Below are positions 51,841 through 60,690 of a stretch of 64,000 nucleotides of DNA, piece by piece. Within the stretch, counting starts at the first letter, position 1. Every line of letters starts with the position of its first letter. This DNA is from Rhodobiaceae bacterium (GTDB lineage Bacteria; Pseudomonadota; Alphaproteobacteria; RS24), in assembly GCA_002721725.1 (NCBI GenBank), contig PBLK01000007.1, positions 37,948-101,947 of the forward strand, in the 5' to 3' direction. A program made the translations under genes and the position numbers. The notes beneath the pieces were generated by a model, which was not told where the DNA came from, did not search any database, and worked only from the letters and a program-made list of their open reading frames with translations.

Positions 51841-52901
51841 AGGCCGACCTCTATCATATCGACGCGGCGTTTTTCTGCCGCCGCCATTTGCGCCGCCACG
51901 CCCATAGCAACGGCGCGATGGCCGTCCAAAGCGGTGACCGGCACTTCAGCCTCACCTTTAATGGCCGAAAGAAACGCCAGGTTTTGATGGTAAGTCGCGC
52001 CGGAATGATAACCGGCGTTCAATATTTCCTCCGGCACGTGAATTTCGTCCTGCGTCACTTCCCAAGTTTCGCGATTGCCGTGGGTGACGATGTTTTGGGG
52101 CAACAGACATTCGACTTTGGCTTTGTTACCAATGGCCGCCAGTTCCTCACTATGGCGCGAGCCTTCGGCAAACATGCACAGATCAAGCATGGCGCGCGCA
52201 CCATTGGCGAAATCGAACACGACATAAGCATTGTCCCAAATATCAGGCGTTTGCCCGTGATATTTTTCGTCCAAATGATTGACGTTTTGCCCGCCTGAAG
52301 CAATCACACCAGTTGGCTCGCTGCCGATGATGAAGCGCATCAAATCGAAAAAATGACAGCATTTTTCAACTAAAGTGCCGCCTGTATTGCGGTTGAAGCG
52401 ATTCCAATCGGCGACTTTGGGCAAAAACGGAAAGCGATGTTCGCGAATGGAAAGCATGTGTATTTGCCCGATATCGCCGCCATGCACGCGTGCTATCATA
52501 TTGTCGAGCGCCGGTTTGAAGCGATATTCCATGCCGACTTGAAACAGCAATTCATTGTGACCGACACGCTGCATGACTTTCTGCGTGTCGTCCAGATTGG
52601 TGCATAGCGGCTTTTCGCATAATATCGGTTTGCCCGCATCAAGAGCACTGTCGAGCACGTCAATATGATGGGAGTTCGGCGTTGCAATAACCAGCGCATC
52701 AGGGCCGTTATCGCCCAAAAGGGTTTCGAAATCATCACTCACTATCGGCGTGCCATCCGTCATCTCGGCGGCTTTGGTCAGCATGGCCGCGTCAGTGTCG
52801 GCCAGTGCGGTAACTTGCGCGCCGTCGAGCAGATTGAAATTTTGGATATGCTCTTGGCCCATCATGCCGGTGCCGATAATGCCAATGGTAATGTCGTTCA
52901 T
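51837..52901 (-). CDS. Gfo/Idh/MocA-family oxidoreductase
   Basis: A 354-residue NAD(P)-dependent enzyme. GIIGTGMMGQEHI is the Rossmann loop and EKPL (96-99) carries the catalytic Lys, with KCCHFFD and the alpha/beta C-domain following. Members oxidise sugars and inositols; some are NAD-dependent glycoside hydrolases (GH109, and the recently described GH188 sulfoquinovosidases). Overlap with the AKR by 4 bp and proximity to the SsuD-type enzyme make the latter group worth testing. No signal peptide is visible. Confidence 0.9.
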   Translation of the reverse strand: MNDITIGIIGTGMMGQEHIQNFNLLDGAQVTALADTDAAMLTKAAEMTDGTPIVSDDFETLLGDNGPDALVIATPNSHHIDVLDSALDAGKPILCEKPLCTNLDDTQKVMQRVGHNELLFQVGMEYRFKPALDNMIARVHGGDIGQIHMLSIREHRFPFLPKVADWNRFNRNTGGTLVEKCCHFFDLMRFIIGSEPTGVIASGGQNVNHLDEKYHGQTPDIWDNAYVVFDFANGARAMLDLCMFAEGSRHSEELAAIGNKAKVECLLPQNIVTHGNRETWEVTQDEIHVPEEILNAGYHSGATYHQNLAFLSAIKGEAEVPVTALDGHRAVAMGVAAQMAAAEKRRVDMIEVGL

Positions 52902-53531
52902 TTATCCCTCAAAACCGGATAGTTTCTTTGCCGTTGCGCTTTTTTCAACATCGCTTGTGCCTTTCCATGTGCCGAGCAGCACATCGCCAAGCCCGTTGGT
53001 AATGCCCCAATTATAATTTTCATTATGGAAATGATGGCGCATATGGGCATCGCGTAGGCCACGCCCCCAAACGGTCAGCGGCTTATAGCTTTGCGTGTGA
53101 TGGGCCAAATGCACCCATTCATAAACCAGATAATAGGCCAGCGAAGCGAGCAGCGGCATCAGTACAGTCTCATGCGGCTGGCCGACCAGCCAGACCATCA
53201 GTGCGTAGCTGAGATAAAGTTGGATAAACATAATGATGATGGCGCTGATGGGTGCAAATTGCAGGTCGCGCCGTTCCGGGTGTAAATGATGGCCGTGATG
53301 CAAGCGGATTTGGTAATCGCGCCAAAAGCCCGGTGTCTCGGTCAGTGGGCGGTGCAGTGTGTATTTATGCGTTACCCATTCAAAAAACGGTGCGCTGGCA
53401 ATAACCACCAATACCCAGGGCCAGCTATGCCATAACGCCAAATCGTGAATGGCATAGGCGCATAAAAACAGCGCGGCAAACAAGAACTGCACCGAACCGT
53501 GGGTCACATAATTACGGAAAATATCTCGCAT
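52902..53531 (-). CDS. fatty acid hydroxylase/sterol desaturase superfamily membrane protein
   Basis: A 209-residue di-iron membrane protein. Histidine clusters HKYTLH, HHGHHLH, HLAHH and HMRHHFHNENYNWG supply the metal ligands, and four hydrophobic segments surround them. It hydroxylates or desaturates lipids such as carotenoids, sterols or alkylglycerols. GGCAGGAGAG precedes ATG 53531, preferred to an open-frame start at 53558. The Gfo stop-to-start spacing is zero (52901/52902), so they share a transcript. Confidence 0.87.
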   Translation of the reverse strand: MRDIFRNYVTHGSVQFLFAALFLCAYAIHDLALWHSWPWVLVVIASAPFFEWVTHKYTLHRPLTETPGFWRDYQIRLHHGHHLHPERRDLQFAPISAIIIMFIQLYLSYALMVWLVGQPHETVLMPLLASLAYYLVYEWVHLAHHTQSYKPLTVWGRGLRDAHMRHHFHNENYNWGITNGLGDVLLGTWKGTSDVEKSATAKKLSGFEG

Positions 53532-53560
53532 TAAACTCTCCTGCCGATGGCTTAGCAAAT

Positions 53561-54889
53561 TTATCGCAATTCGGGAATGGCTGCGCCATGCGCCGCCAGC
53601 AATTCATCAACCAGCGCCCAAATTTGGTCGAGGGTCAATTCGGCTGCCGTGTGCGGGTCGAGCATGGCGGCGTGATAGACATGCTCGCGTTTTCCGCTTA
53701 TCAGCGCCTCCACCGTCAATTGCTGAACATTAATATTGGTCTGCATCAGCGCTGCGAGCTGCGGCGGCAGCGCGCCGACTTTTTGTGGGCGCAGCCCTTC
53801 GCCGTCAACCAGACAGGGCACTTCAACACAGGCATTTTCGGGCAGATTGTCGATAAGGCCTCTATTGGCGACATTGCCGTGAATTTTATCGCTTTTGCCG
53901 AGCGCGCAAGCCGCAATGATACGCGCCGCATATTCAACTGATTTTTCGCATACCAGCGTTTCGCCTTCGGTCATCGCCGCCTCTTGCGCTTGCCATTCGG
54001 CAATTTGCGCTTCGCAGCGGCGCGGATATTCATCGAGAGGGATTTCATATTTTTCTATCAATTCAGGGTGCCTGGCATTGATGAAATAGGGCGTGTATTC
54101 GGCAAAATGCTCGGAGCTTTCAGTGACGAAATAGCCAAGCCTTTGCAGCATTTCATAGCGCACATGATTGGCGCAATCTTCCCAACCGCGCCCATAGTCG
54201 CTTGTCTCAGCCAGTTGTTTGAGGCGTGGATAAAGGTCTTCCATATGCCCGTCAGCGTGGCGCTTTTCAAAGCGCGTGTAAAAAGCCACGTGATTGATAC
54301 CGGCGCAGTCATAGTCAATGCTGCGCGGGTCTTCGCCGAGGTCGCGCGCCAAATCAATCGCCGTTCCCTGCACCGAATGGCACAGCCCGACATAGTTCAG
54401 TTGCGGCGCGAGTTTCGACAGGGCAAGGCAGTTAATGGCCATCGGATTGACATATTGCAGCAATAGCGCATCGGGACAGCAATCGGCCATATCATCAACA
54501 ATTTGCTTGAGCACCGGAACAGTGCGTAAGCCTCGCATAATGCCGCCCACACCCAGCGTGTCGCCAATGGTTTGGCGCAGCCCATATTTCTTCGGAATAT
54601 CGAAATCAATAACCGTCGCCGGTTCATAGCCGCCGACTTGAATCATGGTGATGACGAAATCGGCATCTTGCAGCGCGGCGCGCCGATTGAGGGTGGCGGT
54701 GATTGTCGGTGTCGTATGGGTCGATTTGGCAATGCGATGCGCCACTTTCTCTGAGGTGGCGAGGCGCGCTTCATCAATATCATGCAGCGCGATATGCGCT
54801 GTCTCAAGCCCCGGCTCCAGCACAATATCGGTGACGATATTCTTCGTGAAAACCGTGCTGCCTGCGCCGATAATCGCAATTTTGACCAC
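53561..54889 (-). CDS. GH4 family NAD-dependent alpha-glycosidase
   Basis: A 442-residue glycoside hydrolase family 4 enzyme, the NAD- and Mn-dependent class that cleaves by redox elimination. IIGAGSTVFTKNIV is the NAD loop, C170 in GLCHSVQ and H200 in GINHVAF match the metal-binding Cys174/His203 of the alpha-glucosidase AglA. It lacks a signal peptide, so acts in the cytoplasm. It is most like alpha-glucosidase/galactosidase members. It is the first gene of the minus-strand cluster and is divergent from the GH3 gene. Confidence 0.93.
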   Translation of the reverse strand: MVKIAIIGAGSTVFTKNIVTDIVLEPGLETAHIALHDIDEARLATSEKVAHRIAKSTHTTPTITATLNRRAALQDADFVITMIQVGGYEPATVIDFDIPKKYGLRQTIGDTLGVGGIMRGLRTVPVLKQIVDDMADCCPDALLLQYVNPMAINCLALSKLAPQLNYVGLCHSVQGTAIDLARDLGEDPRSIDYDCAGINHVAFYTRFEKRHADGHMEDLYPRLKQLAETSDYGRGWEDCANHVRYEMLQRLGYFVTESSEHFAEYTPYFINARHPELIEKYEIPLDEYPRRCEAQIAEWQAQEAAMTEGETLVCEKSVEYAARIIAACALGKSDKIHGNVANRGLIDNLPENACVEVPCLVDGEGLRPQKVGALPPQLAALMQTNINVQQLTVEALISGKREHVYHAAMLDPHTAAELTLDQIWALVDELLAAHGAAIPELR

Positions 54890-54977
54890 GCCTGCTCCTG
54901 TGACTTGTCGCCGCTCTAACCCTTGCCTAGACTGTCATAAATGCAGTGTTTTGTGCAATGCGGTAGGGGAGTTTGTG

Positions 54978-57380
54978 ATGAAGCATCCATATGATTTTGA
55001 AAGCGAAGCCACAGCTTTGGTGGCGCGCATGTCGATTGACGAAAAGGCTTCGCTGATGTCCGGCTCCAGCTTTTGGCATTTACAACCGCTCGCGCAATAT
55101 GATTTGCCGCCGATTATGGTTTCGGATGGCCCGCATGGCCTCAGAAAACAGGGCAATCAGGCCGACCATATGGGTTTGACGGCCTCAGTCCCGGCGACCT
55201 GTTTCCCGACCGCCGTGACCCTTGCTTCAAGTTGGGACAGAGCGCTTATCGCGGAAGTTGGCGCAGCCATTGGCCGCGAATGTCTGGCCGAGGAAGTGTC
55301 GGTCTTACTCGCGCCCGGTGTCAACATCAAGCGCAGCCCCTTATGCGGACGCAATTTTGAATATTATTCCGAAGATCCGTTTATGGCGGGCGAGATGGCG
55401 GCGGCTTTTATCGGCGGGGTGCAATCAACCGGCACGGGCACCAGCCTCAAACACTTTGCGGTCAATAATCAAGAGGCCCAGCGCATGGTGGTCGATACGC
55501 TGGTTGACCGACGGACATTGTTTGAAATTTATCTGCCCGCCTTTGAGGCGGCGGTAACGCAGGCACAACCCTGGACGGTGATGTGCGCCTATAATCGTTT
55601 GAATGGCATTTATTGCTCAGAGCATGAGGAATTGCTGACCGGTATATTGCGCGATCGCTGGGGCTTTAAGGGCTTGGTGGTCACCGATTGGGGGGCGGTC
55701 AATGAGCGCCCGCGCGGCATCGCCGCCGGACTGGAATTGGAAATGCCGAGCAGTGGCGGCGTCAATGACCGATTGGTGGCGGCGCAAGTGAAAGATGGTA
55801 GCTTTGATGAAGCGCATCTCGATCGCGCGGCGGGCCGCGTAACACAAATGATATTGGCTTCGAAAAACAATACCGCGCCGCACGCGGTTGATTTTGATAC
55901 GCATCATGCATTGGCACGCAAAGCGGCGGCGGAAGGCGCGGTCTTGCTGAAAAACAACGCCATTCTGCCGCTTGGCAAAGATAAATCCGTCGCGCTTATC
56001 GGCGCTTTTGCCGACGCGCCGCGCTTTCAGGGCGCGGGGTCGTCGCAAGTCAATGCCGCCAAACTCGACAAACCGCTTGATGCTTTTGTCGCGCGCTTGG
56101 GCGACGCAAATGTCACTTATGCGCAGGGCTTTGATGCAGAATTGGCAGAAGCCGATGAAGAACTGATTGCCGAAGCGGTGGCCGCGGCTGAGCGGTCGGA
56201 TATTGCCGTCATCATGGCCGGTCTGCCGCCCCTGTTTGAAGCGGAAGGGTTTGACCGCACGCATTTGCGCCAGCCCGAACAAATTGAAAATCTGATTGCC
56301 GCCGTGGCGGCGGCGAATGAAAACACGGTGGTTGTGTTGTCGAATGGCGCACCGATTGAAATGCCGTGGCTCGAACACGTGTCGGCGGTGTTGGAAATTT
56401 ATCTGGCCGGTCAGGCAGGCGCTCACGCATTGGTTGATTTGCTTTATGGCGATGTCAATCCAAGCGGCAGGCTGGCTGAAACTTTTCCAATGGCGCTGGC
56501 CGATTGTCCGGCACAGGAAAACTTCGCCAATCACAAGCGCCAATTGGTTTATCGCGAAGGGTTGAATATCGGTTATCGCCATTTTACCAGCCATGATGTA
56601 CCGGTGCTGTTTCCCTTTGGTCATGGGCTGAGCTACACGCAGTTCAGCTATAGCGATGCCGCGCTGCTGGCCGACTGGTCGGCGGACAGTGAGACGGTGG
56701 AAGTGGCCGTGACGGTGACAAATAGCGGCGACAAGGCGGGAGCCGAAGTAGTGCAGCTTTATGTCCGCGATGTTGAGGCGACGGCCTATCGCCCCGACCG
56801 CGAATTGAAAGCGTTTCAGAAAATCAGCCTTGCGGCGGGCGAGTCCCGACAAGTGCAATTCACGCTCGACAAGCGCGCTTTTGCGTATTTCGATGTGACG
56901 CAAGATGATTGGGATGTTGAACCGGGGGCATTTGAAATCCTGTTTGCCGCCTCATGCACGGATATTCGTCAGACATTGACGGTCAATCTGCCGGATGGGA
57001 GCGGGCGCAATTCGCAACCCATGCGTGAAGCGCCTTATGTGATTATGGAAGACGCGCAATTAGCTGCTCTCGGTCTTAGTGTCACAGCACCGGAGAGCAT
57101 CAAGCCCTATCATGCCAATACGACTTTGGCCGATATTCGCGGCCACTGGCTCGGCAAACGCGTGTGTGAGGCGGCGCTCAATATGGCGGCCAAGACGATG
57201 GGCAAAAGGCAAGAAACGCCGGTGGCGATGAAAATGCGTGAGGAAATGATTATGTCGCTGCGCTTAAAGACGGTGCAAATCATGTCTGCTGGAGCGCTAA
57301 CACCCAAGCGCTTCGACTTGCTGCTCTTGGCTTTGAACAATCACTGGTTGCGTTTTTTGGCGCGGCTGATGCGCCGCTAG
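54978..57380 (+). CDS. GH3 family beta-glycosidase
   Basis: An 800-residue cytoplasmic GH3 enzyme. The N-domain has PPIMVSDGPHGLRKQ, LLAPGVNIKRSPLCGRNFEYYSEDP in outline, the KH pair of TSLKHFAVNNQE and the nucleophile D237 in VVTDWGA. The second alpha/beta domain (ALIGAFADAPRFQGAGSSQV) and an Fn3-like region near 600-690 follow. There is an extra C-terminal helical tail of about 120 residues. ATG 54978 follows TAGGGGAG and starts the conserved domain; a 911-residue open frame is rejected. Divergent from GH4. Confidence 0.93.
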   Translation: MKHPYDFESEATALVARMSIDEKASLMSGSSFWHLQPLAQYDLPPIMVSDGPHGLRKQGNQADHMGLTASVPATCFPTAVTLASSWDRALIAEVGAAIGRECLAEEVSVLLAPGVNIKRSPLCGRNFEYYSEDPFMAGEMAAAFIGGVQSTGTGTSLKHFAVNNQEAQRMVVDTLVDRRTLFEIYLPAFEAAVTQAQPWTVMCAYNRLNGIYCSEHEELLTGILRDRWGFKGLVVTDWGAVNERPRGIAAGLELEMPSSGGVNDRLVAAQVKDGSFDEAHLDRAAGRVTQMILASKNNTAPHAVDFDTHHALARKAAAEGAVLLKNNAILPLGKDKSVALIGAFADAPRFQGAGSSQVNAAKLDKPLDAFVARLGDANVTYAQGFDAELAEADEELIAEAVAAAERSDIAVIMAGLPPLFEAEGFDRTHLRQPEQIENLIAAVAAANENTVVVLSNGAPIEMPWLEHVSAVLEIYLAGQAGAHALVDLLYGDVNPSGRLAETFPMALADCPAQENFANHKRQLVYREGLNIGYRHFTSHDVPVLFPFGHGLSYTQFSYSDAALLADWSADSETVEVAVTVTNSGDKAGAEVVQLYVRDVEATAYRPDRELKAFQKISLAAGESRQVQFTLDKRAFAYFDVTQDDWDVEPGAFEILFAASCTDIRQTLTVNLPDGSGRNSQPMREAPYVIMEDAQLAALGLSVTAPESIKPYHANTTLADIRGHWLGKRVCEAALNMAAKTMGKRQETPVAMKMREEMIMSLRLKTVQIMSAGALTPKRFDLLLLALNNHWLRFLARLMRR

Positions 57381-59356
57381 GCGCGTAAATCCAGCCAATT
57401 GACCTGTTTTGTTGTGAGGCTGATTTGCGCCGCATCAAGGCTGTCCTGCAATTGCATCGGATTGCGCGGGCCGACCAGTGCACAGCAAGGAAACGGCTGA
57501 TTGACGACGTAGGCAAACGCGATCTGAATGGCGCTGACACCGATTTCTTCGGCCAGTTGAAAAGCGCGGCGGCGACGCTCAAGATTGTCTTCCGAGCCCC
57601 AAACGCGCTGCATTTCGTCATCGGTCGGGTCAGCCCCGTGTCGTGTCGCGGCAAGGCCATTGCTTTCCCAGTCGAGGAAAAAGCCGCGCGCTTGTGCGGA
57701 CCAGGGCAGCAGGGGGAAATTATGGGCGCTATGCCAGTTGCGAAAATCATCGGTCGAACTGGCGAGACAGCCGGGCCAGACCGGGTCTTCCATTCGCGCC
57801 AGCGAGAAATTATTGCTCAATAGCGAAAAGCCCTGAAGGCCATTGGCGGCGGCATAAGCATTGGCTTCGTCAATCCGTTCTGCCGTCCAATTGGAGCCAC
57901 CAAACAGTGTAATCCGCCCTGCATCCACTTCGCGATTAAGCGCATCAACCCATTCCGACACAGGCACGGCAGTGTCGTCGCGGTGCAGGCAGTAAAGGTC
58001 GAGATGGTCGGTTTGCAGGCGCGCCAATGATTGTTCAAGCTGGCGCGACACGGCATCAGGCGCACATTCAGGCGGATGCGCGCCCTTGCTTAAAACCACC
58101 AATTCGTCGCGCACGCCGCGCGCGGCCATCCATTCACCGAGCAGGGCTTCAGAGCGGCCATCGGAGTAGATAAAGGCGGTATCGAAGCAATTGCCGCCGC
58201 CTTCGAAAAACGCATCGCCCATCGCCGCCATTGTCGGCGCATCGATTTGATTGTCGGTGCCGAGCACCAATTTGGAAATCGGTTTATCGAGCCCGTCAAT
58301 CGTCACGCGGGGCACGCTGCCATTGGCACTATGTTTTAGTGCTGCCCCGTGAAAGCCCGTTGCGGCCAATCTGTCGGCGGCATATATCACGCCACCGGTC
58401 TCGCGCCAGCGGTCGAGCCAATAGGCCGTATTTATGGAAAATTCAGGCGTGACCAAATCAGAGCTTTGCGCCTTGCGGGCGATCAAATCGCCGACATGAT
58501 CGGCCTCAACCGCATAAAGCGGGCGCATATCATCGCTTTTGTGAACCGTTTCATTACCTTGTTTATCGCTAATGACAATGTGATTGTTTTCCGGTCCTGG
58601 ATGCCAGGGCTGGCTGATTTTCAGCGTTCCTTTATCGCCCTCAACGGAAATGTGCCACTCCAGTTCAGTGTCAATCGAACAGTGCAAATGTGCGTCAAAA
58701 CCGTTATAGGCCAATACCGCCTTGGCTTCCGCGTCAGCCCCAGACGGAGCCAGCCGTGCTTCGCCAGTCAACCCATTGGGTTCGCCGATGAAATAGCGCG
58801 CCGCGGTGAGTGGGTAAATGCCGATATCGAGAATGCCGCCACCGGCGCGGTCAATATTGTAGAGCCGGTGCTCAGGCGAAAAGGGGAAGGCAAAACCGAA
58901 GCTCGACGCAAAGCCGATGATTGCACCAATCGCACCGTCATCAATCAATTGTTTGGCCAAATGCATGCGCGGATGCATGAGATACATCAGCGCTTCGACA
59001 AGCAACACATCGCGGCGCGCTGCCGTGCCATAAAGGTCAAGCACTTCGCCTTGATTGAGGCCGAGTGGTTTTTCGCACAAGGTTGGCTTGTCGGCAGCGA
59101 GGCATTTATGCGCCCACTCAATATGGCTGTCATGCGGCGTGGCGATGTAAATCGCGTCGATATCATCGCGCGCAATCAAAGCATCGCAGGAGGTAACCGC
59201 TTCACCGCCATGTTCGGCACAAAAGGCTTCGGCGTTTGCCAATTCGCGGCTTGCAGCCGCGACCAAAACACCGCTATGGCTGTGCTTCAAATCACCTGCG
59301 AATTGAGCGGCTATATTGCCGGTGGCGAGAATGCCCCAGCGAATTTTATCGGACAA
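57377..59356 (-). CDS. fusion of a Gfo/Idh/MocA domain and an aldo/keto reductase
   Basis: A 659-residue two-domain protein. Residues 1-325 form a Gfo/Idh/MocA domain, with GILATGNIAAQFAG as cofactor loop, EKPL with K96, and GGGILDIGIYPL as in dihydrodiol-dehydrogenase-like members. Residues 350-659 form an aldo/keto reductase with D392, Y397, K424 and H458. There is no stop or frame change between them. The same two families are separate adjacent genes at 50926-52901. TAGGAGTTCG precedes the ATG. Its stop overlaps the GH3 stop by 4 bp. Confidence 0.9.
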   Translation of the reverse strand: MSDKIRWGILATGNIAAQFAGDLKHSHSGVLVAAASRELANAEAFCAEHGGEAVTSCDALIARDDIDAIYIATPHDSHIEWAHKCLAADKPTLCEKPLGLNQGEVLDLYGTAARRDVLLVEALMYLMHPRMHLAKQLIDDGAIGAIIGFASSFGFAFPFSPEHRLYNIDRAGGGILDIGIYPLTAARYFIGEPNGLTGEARLAPSGADAEAKAVLAYNGFDAHLHCSIDTELEWHISVEGDKGTLKISQPWHPGPENNHIVISDKQGNETVHKSDDMRPLYAVEADHVGDLIARKAQSSDLVTPEFSINTAYWLDRWRETGGVIYAADRLAATGFHGAALKHSANGSVPRVTIDGLDKPISKLVLGTDNQIDAPTMAAMGDAFFEGGGNCFDTAFIYSDGRSEALLGEWMAARGVRDELVVLSKGAHPPECAPDAVSRQLEQSLARLQTDHLDLYCLHRDDTAVPVSEWVDALNREVDAGRITLFGGSNWTAERIDEANAYAAANGLQGFSLLSNNFSLARMEDPVWPGCLASSTDDFRNWHSAHNFPLLPWSAQARGFFLDWESNGLAATRHGADPTDDEMQRVWGSEDNLERRRRAFQLAEEIGVSAIQIAFAYVVNQPFPCCALVGPRNPMQLQDSLDAAQISLTTKQVNWLDLRA

Positions 59357-59368
59357 TGCGAACTCCTA

Positions 59369-60616
59369 TTAACGCCGGGTGACTTGAACTTTCACGTCGG
59401 TATAGCCGTTAACGAAGTTCGATTTCAAGCGCACCGGCTCTTCAACCAATTCGATTTTTTCAAACTTCTCGAGGATTTGTTGCCACAAAATACGCAATTG
59501 CAATTCAGCGACACGTAGCCCCATGCAACGGTGAATACCGAAACCGAAAGACAGATGATTATTTCCATTGGGGCGATCAAATTTCACAATGCGCGGATCG
59601 TCAAACACCTCTTCATCATGATTGCCCGAATAATACCACATAATGACTTTATCGCCTTTTTTGATGGTCTTGCCGTGCATCTCCACATCTTCCAAAGCGG
59701 TGCGGCGCATATGCGATAATGGGGTCTGCCAGCGAATCACTTCGGCCACCATTTTATCAATCAGTGACGGGTCGACCTGTAATTTGGCAAACTCATTGGG
59801 GAAACGGTTCCACGCATTAATGCTGGCCGACATGGAATTGCGTGTCGTGTCATTGCCGCCGACAATCAGTAACAGCAAATTGCCGAGGAAATTCATCGCA
59901 TCCATATCTTTGGTTGCAGGGTCGCGTGCCATCATGGAAACAAGGTCGAAATTGGGCGCACCATTGGCGCGCTTTTCGCGCAGGCTCGTAAAATATTCTA
60001 GGCAATCCATGAGATGTTGCACGCGCTGCTCTTGACCGGGGAAATGATCAGAGCCTTCTGTCGCTGTTGTCATGTCAGACCATAAAGTCAGCAAATGACG
60101 GTCTTCAAATGGGAAGTCGAATAGGGTTGCCAGCATTTGTGTCGTCAGTTCAATCGACACATGGTCAACCCAATTAATTGTTTCGCCTTCGGGAATGCTG
60201 TCCAACACATTGGCTGTGCGCTGCCAAATCAAATCGCGAAAACTGTCCAATGCGGGCGGTGAAGCAATGGGCTGCACCGATTTGCGAATGGGCGCATGAT
60301 GCGGCTGGTCTTTGGTAATAAAGGCGGAAATTTCGACACCTTCGACAGGTGGCCGAACAACCGCGTCATCAATCTGAATGCCGCCATAAATATCGGATGA
60401 AGAAAACCGCTTATGGTCGGTATCTACAGCCACGCAATCTTTGTAGCGCGTGACATGCCACATCGGCCCGAAATGCTCATTTTCGGCGAAATGAATTGGG
60501 TCTTCGGTGCGCAGGATTTTAAACAGCTCCAGCACATCTTCGTTGGCATAAAGTTCCGGCCGCGCCATATCGAAGCCATCAGCGGGAATTTTTGAGATTG
60601 TTTCAGCTGCGCTCAT
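59369..60616 (-). CDS. CYP153-like cytochrome P450
   Basis: A 415-residue P450. The I-helix LLIVGGNDTTRNSMSAS and haem loop LSFGFGIHRCMGLRVAELQLRI, with C364 as ligand, fit the CYP153 branch of alkane/fatty-acid omega-hydroxylases. GGGAGGGCG precedes ATG 60616; a longer frame to 60673 has no ribosome binding site. CYP153 enzymes normally work with a ferredoxin and reductase, absent here. A membrane desaturase follows upstream by 74 bp. Confidence 0.93.
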   Translation of the reverse strand: MSAAETISKIPADGFDMARPELYANEDVLELFKILRTEDPIHFAENEHFGPMWHVTRYKDCVAVDTDHKRFSSSDIYGGIQIDDAVVRPPVEGVEISAFITKDQPHHAPIRKSVQPIASPPALDSFRDLIWQRTANVLDSIPEGETINWVDHVSIELTTQMLATLFDFPFEDRHLLTLWSDMTTATEGSDHFPGQEQRVQHLMDCLEYFTSLREKRANGAPNFDLVSMMARDPATKDMDAMNFLGNLLLLIVGGNDTTRNSMSASINAWNRFPNEFAKLQVDPSLIDKMVAEVIRWQTPLSHMRRTALEDVEMHGKTIKKGDKVIMWYYSGNHDEEVFDDPRIVKFDRPNGNNHLSFGFGIHRCMGLRVAELQLRILWQQILEKFEKIELVEEPVRLKSNFVNGYTDVKVQVTRR

Positions 60617-60690
60617 ATCGCCCTCCCAAGCAAACAATCCAAAAACTGTCGCGTATTTTGCCAGGACTGACAAGCCGCAAGCGATAAAAA

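Noticed and set aside
54645..54977. N-terminal extension of the GH3 frame (111 codons)
   Set aside because: It runs antisense through the GH4 start, has no GH3 similarity, and ATG 54978 has a good ribosome binding site.
55617..56903. A 428-codon minus-strand open frame inside the GH3 gene
   Set aside because: It mirrors the GH3 coding strand, lacks any domain pattern, and the GH3 reading is continuous with all its motifs.
58349..59518. A 389-codon plus-strand open frame across the fused Gfo/AKR gene
   Set aside because: It is antisense to a protein with clear motifs, has no ribosome binding site and its translation resembles no family; long antisense frames follow from the GC-skewed third positions.
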